Part shown: positions 25,630 to 35,944 of the stretch, piece by piece
Numbering within the stretch: position 1 is the first letter of the stretch
Layout: each line of letters opens with the position of its first letter
Assembly: GCA_021299735.1 (NCBI GenBank)
Contig: JAJTEM010000014.1
Coordinates: 124,001 to 188,000 of the forward strand
Direction of reading: 5' to 3'
Length of the DNA: 64,000 nt
Source: Burkholderiales bacterium
GTDB taxonomy: Bacteria; Pseudomonadota; Gammaproteobacteria; Burkholderiales; Burkholderiaceae_B
Position numbers and translations under genes: made by a program
The notes under the pieces: model-generated
Seen by the model: only the letters and a program-made list of their open reading frames with translations
Databases searched by the model: none
Told to the model about the DNA's origin: nothing

Positions 25630-26301
25630 ATGCTCGCGCCCACTTGCATCACCGTACCGGGTTTGAATGGAAGTGGTCCCGACCACTGGCAAACCTGGGC
25701 GGAGCAGGAAATCCCGGATTGCCGAAGGGTCTCCGGGATCAGCTTCGACAAACCTGTTATTGCGGCTTGGGCCGATGCTATTCGCAAGAACATTCGAGAT
25801 GAACCGGGTAGCGTTATTTTGATTGCGCACAGCTTTGGTTGCCTGGCCAGTGTGGTGGCGATTGCTGACAATGAAACCAAGGTGGCAGGGGTTGTTTTGG
25901 TGGCACCTGCCTCTCCTCAAAGGTTCAGCGCAACCGGATTGATTCACGACAATGCTTTGCCCTCCTCAACACTGATGAGCCATATTCCGTCCAAACCCCT
26001 TGGAGTTCCGGGCATGCTCATTGCCAGCACCAATGACCCCTGGATGAAGATCACTCATTCCCAATACTGGGCGGATTCATGGGGCATGCGTTTCAGTTGG
26101 ATTCGGAATGCTGGTCACATCAATGTGGATTCGGGGTATGGTCCTTGGCCTGCTTTGCCCCACATTGTCCGGAAATTTCGGGAACAATTGCTGTCCATCC
26201 CGCTGGGCCAAATACAGGCGCAGAGCCAATCCAGCAAAAATCGATTCACAGCCCTGTCGAAGATCAGGCTGTTGACGCGCAATTCGATCGATCGCCTTTA
26301 G
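25630..26301 (+). CDS. RBBP9/YdeN-family serine hydrolase
   Basis: About 223 residues from ATG 25630, chosen because GAAGGGG sits at good distance; GTG at 25624 is the alternative. The small alpha/beta hydrolase has VPGLNGSGPDHWQTWAE at the start, the nucleophile motif AHSFGC, then STNDPW (acid) and GHINVDSGYGPWP (histidine). This is the set found in the RBBP9/YdeN family. The last ~30 residues extend beyond the usual domain and are Q/S rich. It sits between sbp and cysT on the same strand; a link to sulfur metabolism is only positional. Confidence 0.85.
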   Translation: MLAPTCITVPGLNGSGPDHWQTWAEQEIPDCRRVSGISFDKPVIAAWADAIRKNIRDEPGSVILIAHSFGCLASVVAIADNETKVAGVVLVAPASPQRFSATGLIHDNALPSSTLMSHIPSKPLGVPGMLIASTNDPWMKITHSQYWADSWGMRFSWIRNAGHINVDSGYGPWPALPHIVRKFREQLLSIPLGQIQAQSQSSKNRFTALSKIRLLTRNSIDRL

Positions 26302-26314
26302 TCAAAAGTTGATC

Positions 26315-26329
26315 ATAAGTTTTTCTTAT
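26315..26329 (+). promoter_or_regulatory. Perfect dyad ATAAG-5-CTTAT upstream of cysT, candidate CysB site
   Basis: ATAAG TTTTT CTTAT lies 90 bp before the cysT start in the only sizeable gap of the cys cluster. AT-rich dyads of this type are common near CysB-regulated promoters, and cysB is encoded in the same operon. No footprint can be inferred from sequence alone. Confidence 0.35.
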
Positions 26330-26418
26330 ATCGATCCAACTTTTTAATCGTTCAGTATCTAAAGCCCCTCCAATAGACTGCTTGCTTCGTATTCAATCCG
26401 AACCAGTTAAGGTCTATT

Positions 26419-27258
26419 GTGGCGTCGCATTCCTCTACCAAACGTGTCTTGCCCGGGTTTCATCTAACCCTGGGCTACGCAATCACGTATTTGTGCCTGA
26501 TTATTCTGATTCCCCTGTCGGCTGTGTTCATCAAAACTTTTGAACTCAGCTTTGCCGAGTTCTGGAGCACGGTGACCGATCCGCGAATCATGGCCACCTA
26601 CCGGGTATCGTTCGGAATTTCCTTGCTTGCAGCCGGTATCAATGCTGTGTTCGGGCTTTTGTTGGCGTGGATTCTGGTGCGCTACACCTTCCCAGGCAGA
26701 AAAATTGTCGACGCCTTGGTTGACCTTCCCTTTGCACTGCCCACTGCTGTGGCAGGCATTGCGCTTACCGCACTGTATGCCGGAAACGGCTGGATAGGCC
26801 AGTACCTGGAACCACTGGGTTTAAAGGTTGCTTTTGCTCCTGCCGGTATTTTGGTGGCCTTGGTGTTTATTGGCCTGCCTTTTGTGGTGCGCACTGTGCA
26901 GCCAGTTTTGGAAGACATGGAAAGTGAACTGGAGGAGGCTGCTAGCAGCCTGGGCGCCAATCGGTTTCAGGTGTTCTTTCACGTCATTTTGCCCATCGTT
27001 TTTCCTGCTTTGCTCACTGGCTTTGCGCTGGCTTTTGCACGCGCGGTAGGTGAATATGGTTCGGTTATTTTTATTGCGGGCAACATTCCCTACGTGTCGG
27101 AAATTACACCGCTGATGATCATCACGAAACTTGAGCAATACGACTACACCGGCGCCACAGCCATTGCCTCAGTCATGTTGATCATTTCATTCATTTTGCT
27201 GCTGGCCATCAACGGCCTTCAAGCCTGGACTGCCAAACGCACAGGGAGAACACAATAA
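26419..27258 (+). CDS. cysT: Sulfate ABC transporter permease CysT
   Basis: 279 residues from a GTG start. Six membrane helices and the cytoplasmic EAA loop (LEEAASSLGANRFQVFFHVILP) typical of type I ABC permeases. With CysW it forms the channel of the sulfate/thiosulfate importer. The stop overlaps the cysW ATG (TAATG), so the subunits are coupled. The sequence looks intact. Confidence 0.94.
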   Translation: MASHSSTKRVLPGFHLTLGYAITYLCLIILIPLSAVFIKTFELSFAEFWSTVTDPRIMATYRVSFGISLLAAGINAVFGLLLAWILVRYTFPGRKIVDALVDLPFALPTAVAGIALTALYAGNGWIGQYLEPLGLKVAFAPAGILVALVFIGLPFVVRTVQPVLEDMESELEEAASSLGANRFQVFFHVILPIVFPALLTGFALAFARAVGEYGSVIFIAGNIPYVSEITPLMIITKLEQYDYTGATAIASVMLIISFILLLAINGLQAWTAKRTGRTQ

Positions 27259-28139
27259 TGTCGGGCGCTGTTGCACTTCATATTCACACTTCTCGGGCGG
27301 AGAAGTTACAAAGCTCGTCAGCAACCCGTGAATCGGCTTGGGTTAGATGGAGCCTGATTGCCACTGGTGTTGCGTTCTTCGGGTTCTTTTTGTTGCTGCC
27401 TTTGATCGCGGTGTTTGTTGAAGCATTCCGTCAAGGTTTGGGTGTTTACTTTGAATCGCTGAAAGAGCCAGACGCTGTTTATGCCTTGAAGCTTACTTTG
27501 CTGGCTGCTGCAATTGCGGTACCGCTTAATTTGGTGTTCGGTGTGGCCGCAGCCTGGGCCATCGCGAAGTTCGAGTTTCGCGGCAAGCATGTGCTGATCA
27601 CTTTAATTGATTTGCCATTTTCAGTTAGCCCGGTGATTGCGGGCCTTGTGTATGTGCTGCTGTTTGGCGCACAGGGTTGGTTTGCGCCCTTGTTGGCTGA
27701 ATACGAGGTGCGCATTATTTTTGCAGTGCCCGGCATTGTATTGGCCACGGTATTCGTTACGTTTCCCTTTATTGCGCGTGAATTGATTCCCCTGATGGAA
27801 GCACAAGGCAAGGAAGAGGAAGAAGCCGCTGTGGTGCTGGGTGCACGCGGCTGGCAAACCTTCTGGCATGTCACTTTGCCCAACATTAAATGGGGTTTGT
27901 TGTACGGCGTTATTTTGTGTAATGCCCGTGCCATGGGCGAATTTGGTGCTGTGTCAGTGGTGTCGGGCCATATTCGGGGCGAAACCAACACACTGCCTTT
28001 GCATGTTGAAATTTTATACAACGAATACCAGTTTTCAGCGGCCTTTGCCGTGGCGTCAATTCTTGCGTTTCTGGCCTTGATCACCCTGGGTATTAAAACC
28101 TGGGTTGAGCACCAAGCCGCCAAGCAGGGCGTGCATTAA
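27258..28139 (+). CDS. cysW: Sulfate ABC transporter permease CysW
   Basis: 293 residues, start overlapping the cysT stop. Six membrane helices with the EAA motif EEEAAVVLGARGWQTFWHVTLP. ARAMGEFGAVSVVSGHIRG is the conserved CysW segment. It pairs with CysT and is energised by CysA, whose gene follows by 13 bp but is broken. Confidence 0.95.
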   Translation: MSGAVALHIHTSRAEKLQSSSATRESAWVRWSLIATGVAFFGFFLLLPLIAVFVEAFRQGLGVYFESLKEPDAVYALKLTLLAAAIAVPLNLVFGVAAAWAIAKFEFRGKHVLITLIDLPFSVSPVIAGLVYVLLFGAQGWFAPLLAEYEVRIIFAVPGIVLATVFVTFPFIARELIPLMEAQGKEEEEAAVVLGARGWQTFWHVTLPNIKWGLLYGVILCNARAMGEFGAVSVVSGHIRGETNTLPLHVEILYNEYQFSAAFAVASILAFLALITLGIKTWVEHQAAKQGVH

Positions 28140-28152
28140 TTAAGGAATCATC

Positions 28153-29147
28153 ATGAGCATTCAAGTCAAAAACATTCAGAAGCAGTTTGGCGATTTCACG
28201 GCCTTGAACAACGTGAGCCTCGATTTCAACAGCGGCGAGCTGGTCGCTTTGTTGGGCCCGTCGGGCTGCGGAAAAACCACCTTGCTGCGAATTATTGCTG
28301 GCTTGGAGCAGGCCGACAGTGGCACCGTGATACTCGATGGTGAAGACACTTCCGGCACGCATGTACGCGACCGCAATGTGGGCTTTGTGTTTCAGCATTA
28401 TGCGCTGTTCAAGCACATGACCGTATTTGACAATGTGGCCTTTGGCATGCGCATGAAGCCGCGCAGCGAGCGGCCCAGCAAGGCTGAAATTGCGGAGAAG
28501 GTTCACAGCCAGAGCCCAAAGTGTTGCTGCTGGATGAGCCTTTCGGTGCACTTGATGCCAAGGTGCGCAAGGAACTTCGCCGCTGGTTACGCCGTTTGCA
28601 TGATGAATTGCACATCACCTCGATTTTTGTAACCCATGATCAGGAAGAGGCACTTGAAGTGGCTGACCGTGTGGTGTTGATGAACCAGGGCAATGTAGAG
28701 CAAATCGGCACGCCCGAAGAGGTATACCAACACCCGGCAACTCCTTTCGTTTATGGTTTTTTGGGCTCGGTGAATTTGTTCAAAGGGCGGCATCTGGATG
28801 ATGGCATACAAGTGGGTGAGTCGAATCTTGCACATTCCGGTACAGTGTTGAATACCAGTGGAAATATAGTGCAAGGCGCAGATGTTCTGGCCTTCGCCCG
28901 CCCGCATGAAATTGACATTCACATTGATACAAACTCATCGCAAGGTGTTCCTGCAAAGGTTGTGCGCGTGTTGCGTTTCGGTTTGAATACCCGTGTTGAA
29001 CTGGATTCAGTGAACCTGCAACCTGCCCAGCATTTTGATGTAGAAATAAGTGCCGAACGCGCGTTGGAATTGAATTTGCAGGAGGGGCAACAAGTGAGCC
29101 TTTCAGCCAAGGCCTTGAAAGTTTTTGACGTGGTGGGTGCCGCATGA
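28153..29147 (+). pseudogene. cysA: Sulfate ABC transporter ATPase CysA, disrupted by an internal deletion
   Basis: Frame 1 from ATG 28153 is a normal CysA start: Walker [11 protein letters not shown]-loop VFQHYALF and AEIAEKVHS. Near 28507-28511 it runs directly into [23 protein letters not shown] in another frame (visible as an open frame from GTG 28521 to 29147). The ~37 residues that should lie between, including the ABC signature LSGGQRQRIALARAL, are absent. The missing length must be 3n+1 bases, about 110. The downstream part keeps Walker B, the H-loop [11 protein letters not shown] and the C-terminal TOBE region. Neither half can act as a full ATPase. An assembly or sequencing error is a real alternative. 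Confidence 0.88.
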
Positions 29148-30073
29148 ATTTTCAGCAGTTGCGTATTATTCGCGAAACAGTTCGCCAGGGTTATAACCTG
29201 ACCGAAGTGGCCAACAGTTTGTACACTTCACAGCCTGGTGTTTCAAAACACATTCGAGATCTTGAGGAAGAACTGGGTGTGGAATTGTTCATTCGCAAGG
29301 GCAAGCGCTTGATGGGTTTGACTGACCCCGGCAAGGAGTTATTGGTGCTGGTTGAGCGCATGTTGCTGGATGCGAAAAACATCAAGAACCTGGCCGAGCA
29401 ATACAGTAGCCGCGATGTGGGCCAGCTTACAGTAGTGACCACACACACACAGGCGCGATATTCTTTGCCCACCGTGGTGAACGAATTCAAAAAGATTTTT
29501 CCGAAAGTGCACTTGCGCATGCACCAGGGCAGCCCCAAGGAAATTAACCAGATGTTGCTGGATGGGCAGGCCGATATTGGTATAGCCACGGAAGTTTTGG
29601 GCAATGTGGATGATCTGGTTTCGTTTCCGTATTACCAGTGGAAACACCAGGTGGTGGTGCAGCAAGGCCACCCCTTGTTGAAACTGGCCAAGCCAACGCT
29701 GCAAGATGTGGCGGAATACCCGATAGTGACTTATCAGGAAGGTTTCACTGGACGAATCAAGATTGATGAAACCTTCCGCAAACTGGGTTTAACGCTGGAT
29801 GTGGCTATTTCTGCGCTGGATGCAGATGTAATTAAAACCTACGTGGAGCTTGGCCTTGGTGTGGGTATTATTGCCAGCATGGCCTACAACCCTGTGAAAG
29901 ACACCGGCCTGGCCGTGCTTGACATTGAATCGGATTTGCCGACGAACACCACCAGCATTGCCATTCGAAAGGGGCATTACCTGCGGTCGTTTGCATACAA
30001 GTTTATTGAGTTATGTAACGCTGATTTGACTGAAGCACGTTTGTTGGCTGCGTTGAATGATTCGGCGGTCTAG
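29144..30073 (+). CDS. cysB: LysR-family sulfur regulator CysB
   Basis: 309 residues; the ATG overlaps the cysA stop (ATGA). The N-terminal winged helix (residues 1-60) reads [15 protein letters not shown] and [20 protein letters not shown], diagnostic of CysB/Cbl. The effector domain includes [11 protein letters not shown], the ligand region that binds N-acetylserine or sulfate in CysB. It activates sulfate assimilation genes when sulfur is scarce. Its location at the end of the transport operon is common in betaproteobacteria. Confidence 0.93.
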   Translation: MNFQQLRIIRETVRQGYNLTEVANSLYTSQPGVSKHIRDLEEELGVELFIRKGKRLMGLTDPGKELLVLVERMLLDAKNIKNLAEQYSSRDVGQLTVVTTHTQARYSLPTVVNEFKKIFPKVHLRMHQGSPKEINQMLLDGQADIGIATEVLGNVDDLVSFPYYQWKHQVVVQQGHPLLKLAKPTLQDVAEYPIVTYQEGFTGRIKIDETFRKLGLTLDVAISALDADVIKTYVELGLGVGIIASMAYNPVKDTGLAVLDIESDLPTNTTSIAIRKGHYLRSFAYKFIELCNADLTEARLLAALNDSAV

Positions 30074-30100
30074 TCAACTCTGCGGGGTTGTCAAGTTGTA

Positions 30101-30307
30101 GCCAACTCAACGGGGTTGCCTGCTTCCTCACTGAAAACCGCTTGATCCCTTTTTGAAGCAAGGCATTCAATTCACCCAAGCCCGACAAAAAAGATGGTCG
30201 GGTCTTGGGTGTCGCCAATAGGCGAGCATTGAAGCCTTGATTCAAACGGGGCGGTTTTCTTGAAGTTCGGAACAGGCAAACCCACTGCCGAGTTGGCTTG
30301 AACTGGC
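30101..30307 (-). repeat. Palindromic three-way-junction repeat, copy A2
   Basis: 207 bp, about 97-98% identical to 20527-20733 with no indels. The same nested arms are present, with the strong central hairpin at 30174-30210 (loop AAAAAAGATG on the plus strand). It lies 27 bp after the cysB stop, just as A1 lies shortly after a plus-strand stop codon. It is followed by a 92 bp segment absent from the A1 locus, then by copy B1 in the opposite orientation. Confidence 0.85.
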
Positions 30308-30406
30308 TGGTACGGACTGCCGTTTGCGAGTGTAACTCAGGCCAGCCTATTGTCACCCGTGCCCGGTTCTCCCACCATCACGCGCTTCACGGCTGCCTGT
30401 GCAGCT

Positions 30407-30593
30407 CAATCGGCAGCGATGTTCCGATCGCTTTGCCTTCAAGAAAACCTGCCCGTTTGAATTCACGCGCCACGTTCAGCCAAAGGCTGACAATCCGATC
30501 GACCATCAGTTTTGTCGAGCGGATTGAGTCAGTGTGAATTTCAAAAAGGGGAATACAGGTTTTCAGGCAAAAGATCGGGATTCGCGCCGATTG
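30407..30593 (+). repeat. Palindromic three-way-junction repeat, copy B1
   Basis: 187 bp. Outer arms pair CAATCGGC(a)GCGA with TCGCGCCGATTG, then CCGATC with GATCGG, GCC with GGC, and AAAACCTG (30444-30451) with CAGGTTTT (30556-30563). The inside holds a short hairpin CAGCC AAA GGCTG (30477-30489) and a 12-bp hairpin at 30492-30525 with a 10-nt loop CATCAGTTTT. Copy A has the loop CATCTTTTTT in the same place. The architecture equals B2 at 53073-53260, with different but still paired bases in the arms. No gene is supported within it. Confidence 0.8.
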
Positions 30594-30687
30594 GGCCGTA
30601 AGCAGAACAGAAGCCCCCGCCGATTGGGCAATAGGCAGGTTATAAGCGCGCTGATTGAGCAACAAAGCAGTTTTGAAGCTGCGCCAA

Positions 30688-31212
30688 TCAGTTCCGGAAG
30701 TACTTCCGCGAGCGATACACCAGCGCTTCGCCTTCCCTGAAGTCGCAGCGCAACACCTCGCCCACCATGATGAAGTGGTCGCCTTCATCGTAACGGCTGC
30801 GCATTTTGCATTCAAAATGCGCCAAGGCATTTGGAATCAGCGGTGCTCCACCCAAGCCTTCGATAACCTCAACGCCTGCAAAGCGGTCGCCTTTGAAAGT
30901 CGAGAAATGGTGCGACAAATCTTCCTGGTCGGCTGACAACACACTAACGCCATAATGTGTGGCAGCGGCAAATGCATCGTGGCTGCTGGCTTTTTTCGAC
31001 AAACTCCACAGCACCAAAGGCGGGTGCAATGAAACGGAGTTGAATGAATTGGCGGTGACCCCGACATATTTGCCATCGGCATTTTTGGTTGTAATGATGG
31101 TAATGCCGGTGGCGAACTGGGCCAGCGCTTGGCGAAACAGGTGGGCGTCAAGCTCGGCGTCGCCTTCGCCTTTTTCGGCGCGAATGAATTCTGGTTTGGC
31201 AGGTTGTTGCAT
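30688..31212 (-). CDS. Flavin reductase-like FMN-binding protein
   Basis: 174 residues. A flavin-reductase/DIM6-NTAB split-barrel domain covers most of the protein: FRQALAQFATGITIITT, GVTANSFNSVSLHPPLVLWSL (FMN phosphate and ring contacts) and the C-terminal GDHFIMVGEVLRCD. Such proteins supply reduced flavin to a monooxygenase or reduce flavins with NAD(P)H. No partner monooxygenase is adjacent. The gene is monocistronic and divergent from tgt; the 140 bp between them should hold both promoters. Confidence 0.88.
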   Translation of the reverse strand: MQQPAKPEFIRAEKGEGDAELDAHLFRQALAQFATGITIITTKNADGKYVGVTANSFNSVSLHPPLVLWSLSKKASSHDAFAAATHYGVSVLSADQEDLSHHFSTFKGDRFAGVEVIEGLGGAPLIPNALAHFECKMRSRYDEGDHFIMVGEVLRCDFREGEALVYRSRKYFRN

Positions 31213-31322
31213 GGGGTACTTCTAATTTTGTGAATCATTCCATTGTGCCAAACAAGTGCTTGAATTGCTTGAATAGTGACTCAAAACGTGGTTTTCAGAC
31301 CCATGTGCTTGAAATGATTTAA

Positions 31323-32489
<1,167 letters not shown>

Positions 32490-32714
32490 CTGAGTATTTA
32501 AGTCACACCGTCAGACTGCTTGGTAATCACATGCAGCTGTCTCGATCTGTATAAGCGACAGACTTTTGGATACTGCCCTATTAATAATATAAGAGTGCTT
32601 TCAGTTTGGCGTAAGTTTTCGCTTTGATACTCGATTGTAAGCCTAGGCTCGGGAGGGATGTGACCTCGTATTCCGTGCCTGCGGTTCACAACAACCTTAA
32701 AAAGGAGACAAGCG
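32490..32714. other. Intergenic region between tgt and the symporter operon
   Basis: 225 bp without a gene. It should carry the promoter of the symporter pair; an AAAGGAGA ribosome site precedes the ATG at 32715. No clear terminator hairpin for tgt and no riboswitch was recognised. Confidence 0.4.
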
Positions 32715-32975
32715 ATGAGCAAGCCAAAGGGCGGTGATGCCTACTGGAAAGCGACACTCGGCCTGTTGACCAAGATCATGATTGTGTGGTTTTTGGTTTC
32801 TTACGGTGCCGGCATTCTGTTTGTTGAGCAACTCAATCAATTCAGCATCGGTGGCTATCCACTGGGCTTCTGGTTTGCCCAACAAGGTTCTATTTACATG
32901 TTCATCATCCTCATTTTCTATTATGCGAAGAAAATGGGGCAGATTGACCGCGAACACGACGTCCACGAAAACTAA
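32715..32975 (+). CDS. Small subunit of a sodium/solute symporter (DUF4212)
   Basis: 86 residues with two membrane helices (about 18-40 and 54-76) and WFAQQGSIYMFIILIFYYA in the second. This matches DUF4212 proteins, always encoded just upstream of a large sodium:solute symporter. A strong AAAGGAG site precedes the ATG. The next gene follows after 11 bp. It is probably an accessory subunit of the transporter in the inner membrane. Confidence 0.9.
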   Translation: MSKPKGGDAYWKATLGLLTKIMIVWFLVSYGAGILFVEQLNQFSIGGYPLGFWFAQQGSIYMFIILIFYYAKKMGQIDREHDVHEN

Positions 32976-32986
32976 GGAGATTGCCA

Positions 32987-34789
32987 ATGGATTTGCAAAC
33001 AATCACCTACGTTATCGTGGGTTTGAGTTTTGCGCTGTACCTCGGTATTGCGTTTTGGGCTCGTGCGGGCAGCACGGGTGAATTTTATGTGGCAGGCGGT
33101 GGCGTACACCCTGTAGCCAACGGCATGGCAACTGCGGCTGACTGGATGTCAGCCGCTTCGTTTATTTCAATGGCCGGTTTGATTGCCAATATGGGCTACG
33201 GCGGTTCCGTGTTCCTGATGGGCTGGACCGGCGGTTATGTGCTGCTGGCCATGTTGCTGGCGCCGTACCTGCGTAAGTTTGGCAAGTTCACGGTGCCCCA
33301 GTTTATTGGTGACCGCTATTACTCCAATACAGCACGTACAGTGTCTGTAATCTGTTTGCTGGTTGCTTCAATTACATACGTAATTGGGCAAATGACCGGC
33401 GTGGGCGTGGCTTTCTCCCGATTCCTGGGAGTGTCTGCGGAAGTGGGTATTTATGTGGGTATGGGTATTGTGTTTGTGTACGCCGTGTTTGGTGGCATGA
33501 AGGGCATTACCTACACGCAAATTGCGCAGTACATTGTGCTTATTTTTGCTTACACCATTCCCGCAATCTTCATTTCCCTGAACCTGACGGGCAACCCCTT
33601 GCCCCAGTTGGGCTTGGGTTCTGACATGGTGGCCAACGGTCAACCCATGCTGGCGACTCTGGACAAGGTTGTGACTGATTTGGGTTTCAATACCTACACA
33701 TCCACCCCGGCTGGTAGCTACCTGAACACTTTCTTTTACACCGTTAGCTTGATGATTGGTACCGCGGGCCTGCCCCACGTGATCATTCGCTTCTTCACGG
33801 TACCCACAGTGGCAGATGCACGTTCATCTGCCGGTTGGGCGCTGGTGTTTATTGCAATTCTTTACACCACAGCACCCGCTGTTGGCGCAATGGCACGCTA
33901 CAACTTGCATGCAACCGTCAACTCAAATGTGGCAACTGGTGGCGACCTGTTCGCACCCGAAGCGGCTTTGGAAAACGACAAGAAGCCTGCCTGGATGGGA
34001 CGTTGGGCTGAAACCGGTTTGTTGAAGTTCGATGACAAGAACGGTGACGGTCGCATTCAGTATTACAACGACAAGTCCAAAGACGAAGCATTCCTGGCCA
34101 AGGCGGCAGCTGCAGGCTGGAAAGGCAGTGAAATGGAAGTGAACGCCGACATTATGGTGTTGGCTAACCCTGAAATTGCACTGTTGCCCAACTGGGTAAT
34201 CGCCTTGGTGGCGGCGGGTGGTTTGGCTGCTGCGCTGTCTACTGCAGCTGGTTTGTTGTTGGCGATTTCGTCTGCGGTTTCGCACGACCTGATCAAGGGC
34301 GTGTTTAATCCCAATATTTCTGAAAAGAGCGAATTGCTGGCCGGTAAAATTTCCATGGCGGGCGCAATTGTTCTGGCCGGTTATTTGGGCTTGAACCCAC
34401 CCGGCTTCGCGGCAGGTACCGTGGCCCTGGCCTTCGGTATTGCAGCGTCATCCCTGTTCCCTGTGATCATGATGGGTATTTTCTCCAAGAAAATGAACTC
34501 CACCGGCGCGATTGTGGGTATGTTGACCGGCTTGTTTGTCACGCTGTTCTATGTATTCGCTCACAAAGGTATCTTGTTCATCAAGGGCACCGAGTATGTT
34601 GACATGGTGGGCGGTACCAACGGCTTCTTCGGCATCACGCCTGAAGCATTTGGTACCGTGGGTGCAATTTGTAACTTTGTTGCGGCTTACGTGGTCAGCA
34701 AAGTAACAGCACCACCCCCAGAGCACATTCAGCACCTGGTTGAAGACGTGCGTACTCCACGTGGTGCAGGCGCAGCAACAGGCCACTGA
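32987..34789 (+). CDS. Sodium:solute symporter large subunit (acetate permease-like)
   Basis: 600 residues from ATG 32987, with AAGGAGA six bases upstream; TTG 32981 is the less likely alternative. About 13 membrane helices of the SSS family: GSTGEFYVAGGGVHPVANG, MATAADWMSAASFISMAG and GTAGLPHVIIRFFTVP are typical of ActP-like symporters. A polar insertion (about 320-390, with DDKNGDGRIQYYND, resembling an EF-hand-like loop) is characteristic of the subgroup paired with DUF4212. The substrate is probably a short carboxylate; this is inferred from the family. A terminator follows. Confidence 0.9.
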   Translation: MDLQTITYVIVGLSFALYLGIAFWARAGSTGEFYVAGGGVHPVANGMATAADWMSAASFISMAGLIANMGYGGSVFLMGWTGGYVLLAMLLAPYLRKFGKFTVPQFIGDRYYSNTARTVSVICLLVASITYVIGQMTGVGVAFSRFLGVSAEVGIYVGMGIVFVYAVFGGMKGITYTQIAQYIVLIFAYTIPAIFISLNLTGNPLPQLGLGSDMVANGQPMLATLDKVVTDLGFNTYTSTPAGSYLNTFFYTVSLMIGTAGLPHVIIRFFTVPTVADARSSAGWALVFIAILYTTAPAVGAMARYNLHATVNSNVATGGDLFAPEAALENDKKPAWMGRWAETGLLKFDDKNGDGRIQYYNDKSKDEAFLAKAAAAGWKGSEMEVNADIMVLANPEIALLPNWVIALVAAGGLAAALSTAAGLLLAISSAVSHDLIKGVFNPNISEKSELLAGKISMAGAIVLAGYLGLNPPGFAAGTVALAFGIAASSLFPVIMMGIFSKKMNSTGAIVGMLTGLFVTLFYVFAHKGILFIKGTEYVDMVGGTNGFFGITPEAFGTVGAICNFVAAYVVSKVTAPPPEHIQHLVEDVRTPRGAGAATGH

Positions 34790-34847
34790 TTGCAGTGATA
34801 TAAAAAATAACTGCTTTCAACGAAAAGCAGGACTTGAGGAGTTTGAA

Positions 34848-34880
34848 AGCCCGGTGAGAAATCACCGGGCTTTTTGTTTT
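34848..34880 (+). terminator. Intrinsic terminator after the symporter operon
   Basis: A perfect 10-bp stem, AGCCCGGTGA with TCACCGGGCT, around a GAAA loop, followed by TTTTTGTTTTT. It is a textbook Rho-independent terminator 58 bp after the symporter stop. Confidence 0.93.
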
Positions 34881-34907
34881 TCTAGAGTAAAACTGTTACT
34901 TCCACAT

Positions 34908-35393
34908 TCAAAAAAGTGATCCAATGCTTTGAAATTGAGCATGTACCCAGGGGTGGCTCGCCAATGCAGCAACAAGCAGCCCCAACAGCAAAACAGTGCC
35001 GAAAGGCCGTAAATAGCCTGTTTTACCTGCTTTTTCAGGCAGCGCGGTTGTCGCTTCGGCAGCCTTTTGCCGTGGGTTTTGTGTGTTTTCTCTTGTGCTT
35101 GAATTGCTGTCAGCTTGTTCCAGGGGCAGGCTGTTTTTCACTTTGTCAGGAATGACTTTGCCTAAAAACCACATGGCAGCGCCAATCACGATCAAGTCGT
35201 CGGTAATGCCAAAAAGCACCAGGAAGTCGGGAATGATGTCGATGGGGATGAATAAATAAACCACCACCACCAGCATGAATCCTTTGATCCATTTCGGCGT
35301 ATCGGCATGTCGAAAAGCGTGCCATAACATGCGGCCATGGGTTCTCAGGGCCTTTAGTTTGTTAAGAATTGGAAAAAAACGAGTAAAAAACAT
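34908..35393 (-). CDS. DUF1232 (YkvA-like) membrane protein
   Basis: 161 residues. Residues 35-85 carry the DUF1232 pattern: YLFIPIDIIPDFLVLFGITDDLIVI, a hydrophobic hairpin. A charged S/T/E/K linker (about 90-130) and a final membrane helix (about 135-152) follow. Function of the family is not established. The gene is monocistronic and divergent from the SRPBCC gene with a 32 bp gap. Confidence 0.8.
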   Translation of the reverse strand: MFFTRFFPILNKLKALRTHGRMLWHAFRHADTPKWIKGFMLVVVVYLFIPIDIIPDFLVLFGITDDLIVIGAAMWFLGKVIPDKVKNSLPLEQADSNSSTRENTQNPRQKAAEATTALPEKAGKTGYLRPFGTVLLLGLLVAALASHPWVHAQFQSIGSLF

Positions 35394-35425
35394 ACGTTGT
35401 ACCCAACCATAAAAGAGGACTCATT

Positions 35426-35944
35426 GTGACCCAAGCACCCTTGATGATCCAGCGTACATGCCGAATCCCCGTGCCTTTGGCCGACTGTTTTGCCTTATAC
35501 ACCCGCTTGAAGGCGGATGAATACATTCACAGCGACGCGCTGATTGCACCCATTACGCATATAGAAATGATTCAGGGCAAATCGTTCAATGAAGTGGGCG
35601 ATATTCAGCGAATTACCTTCAAGGGTGGTGCTGTCATTGATGAGGAAGTATTGGCTTGTGTTCCGAACAGGCAGTTCGTTTACAAGGGCACAGGCTTTAG
35701 CCAACCCTTGTTGAACTGGCTTGACCATGCCAAAGGTTCCTTTGAATTTGAGAAGGATGGCGATGGCACCTTGGTGACCTGGCGCTATCTGTTTTATTTG
35801 AAACCAGGCTTGGGCATTGGGCCCAAGCGAATCGTATTCAAGGCGGTGGTGGTGGATTTGATTTGGCACAGGATGATGACCAAAACCCTGGTCAACCTGA
35901 CGCAAATCATTACCCTGCGCGCCTTGCAGACAGGAAAGAAATGA
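35426..35944 (+). CDS. SRPBCC-fold protein (lipid/ligand-binding type)
   Basis: 172 residues from GTG 35426 preceded by AGAGGA. The pattern TCRIPVPLADCFALYT at the start, beta strands such as VIDEEVLACVPNRQFVYKGTG in the middle, and a long C-terminal helix (VDLIWHRMMTKTLVNLTQII) match SRPBCC/polyketide-cyclase-like proteins. These bind hydrophobic ligands; there is no catalytic signature to name one. The stop overlaps the start of the next gene (ATGA), so the two probably act together. Confidence 0.7.
   Translation: MTQAPLMIQRTCRIPVPLADCFALYTRLKADEYIHSDALIAPITHIEMIQGKSFNEVGDIQRITFKGGAVIDEEVLACVPNRQFVYKGTGFSQPLLNWLDHAKGSFEFEKDGDGTLVTWRYLFYLKPGLGIGPKRIVFKAVVVDLIWHRMMTKTLVNLTQIITLRALQTGKK

Noticed and set aside
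30003-30356. 117-residue minus-strand frame crossing repeat A2
   Set aside because: The similarity to the 20.0-20.8 kb frame is explained by the 207 bp repeat. There is no ribosome site and the frame enters cysB antisense.
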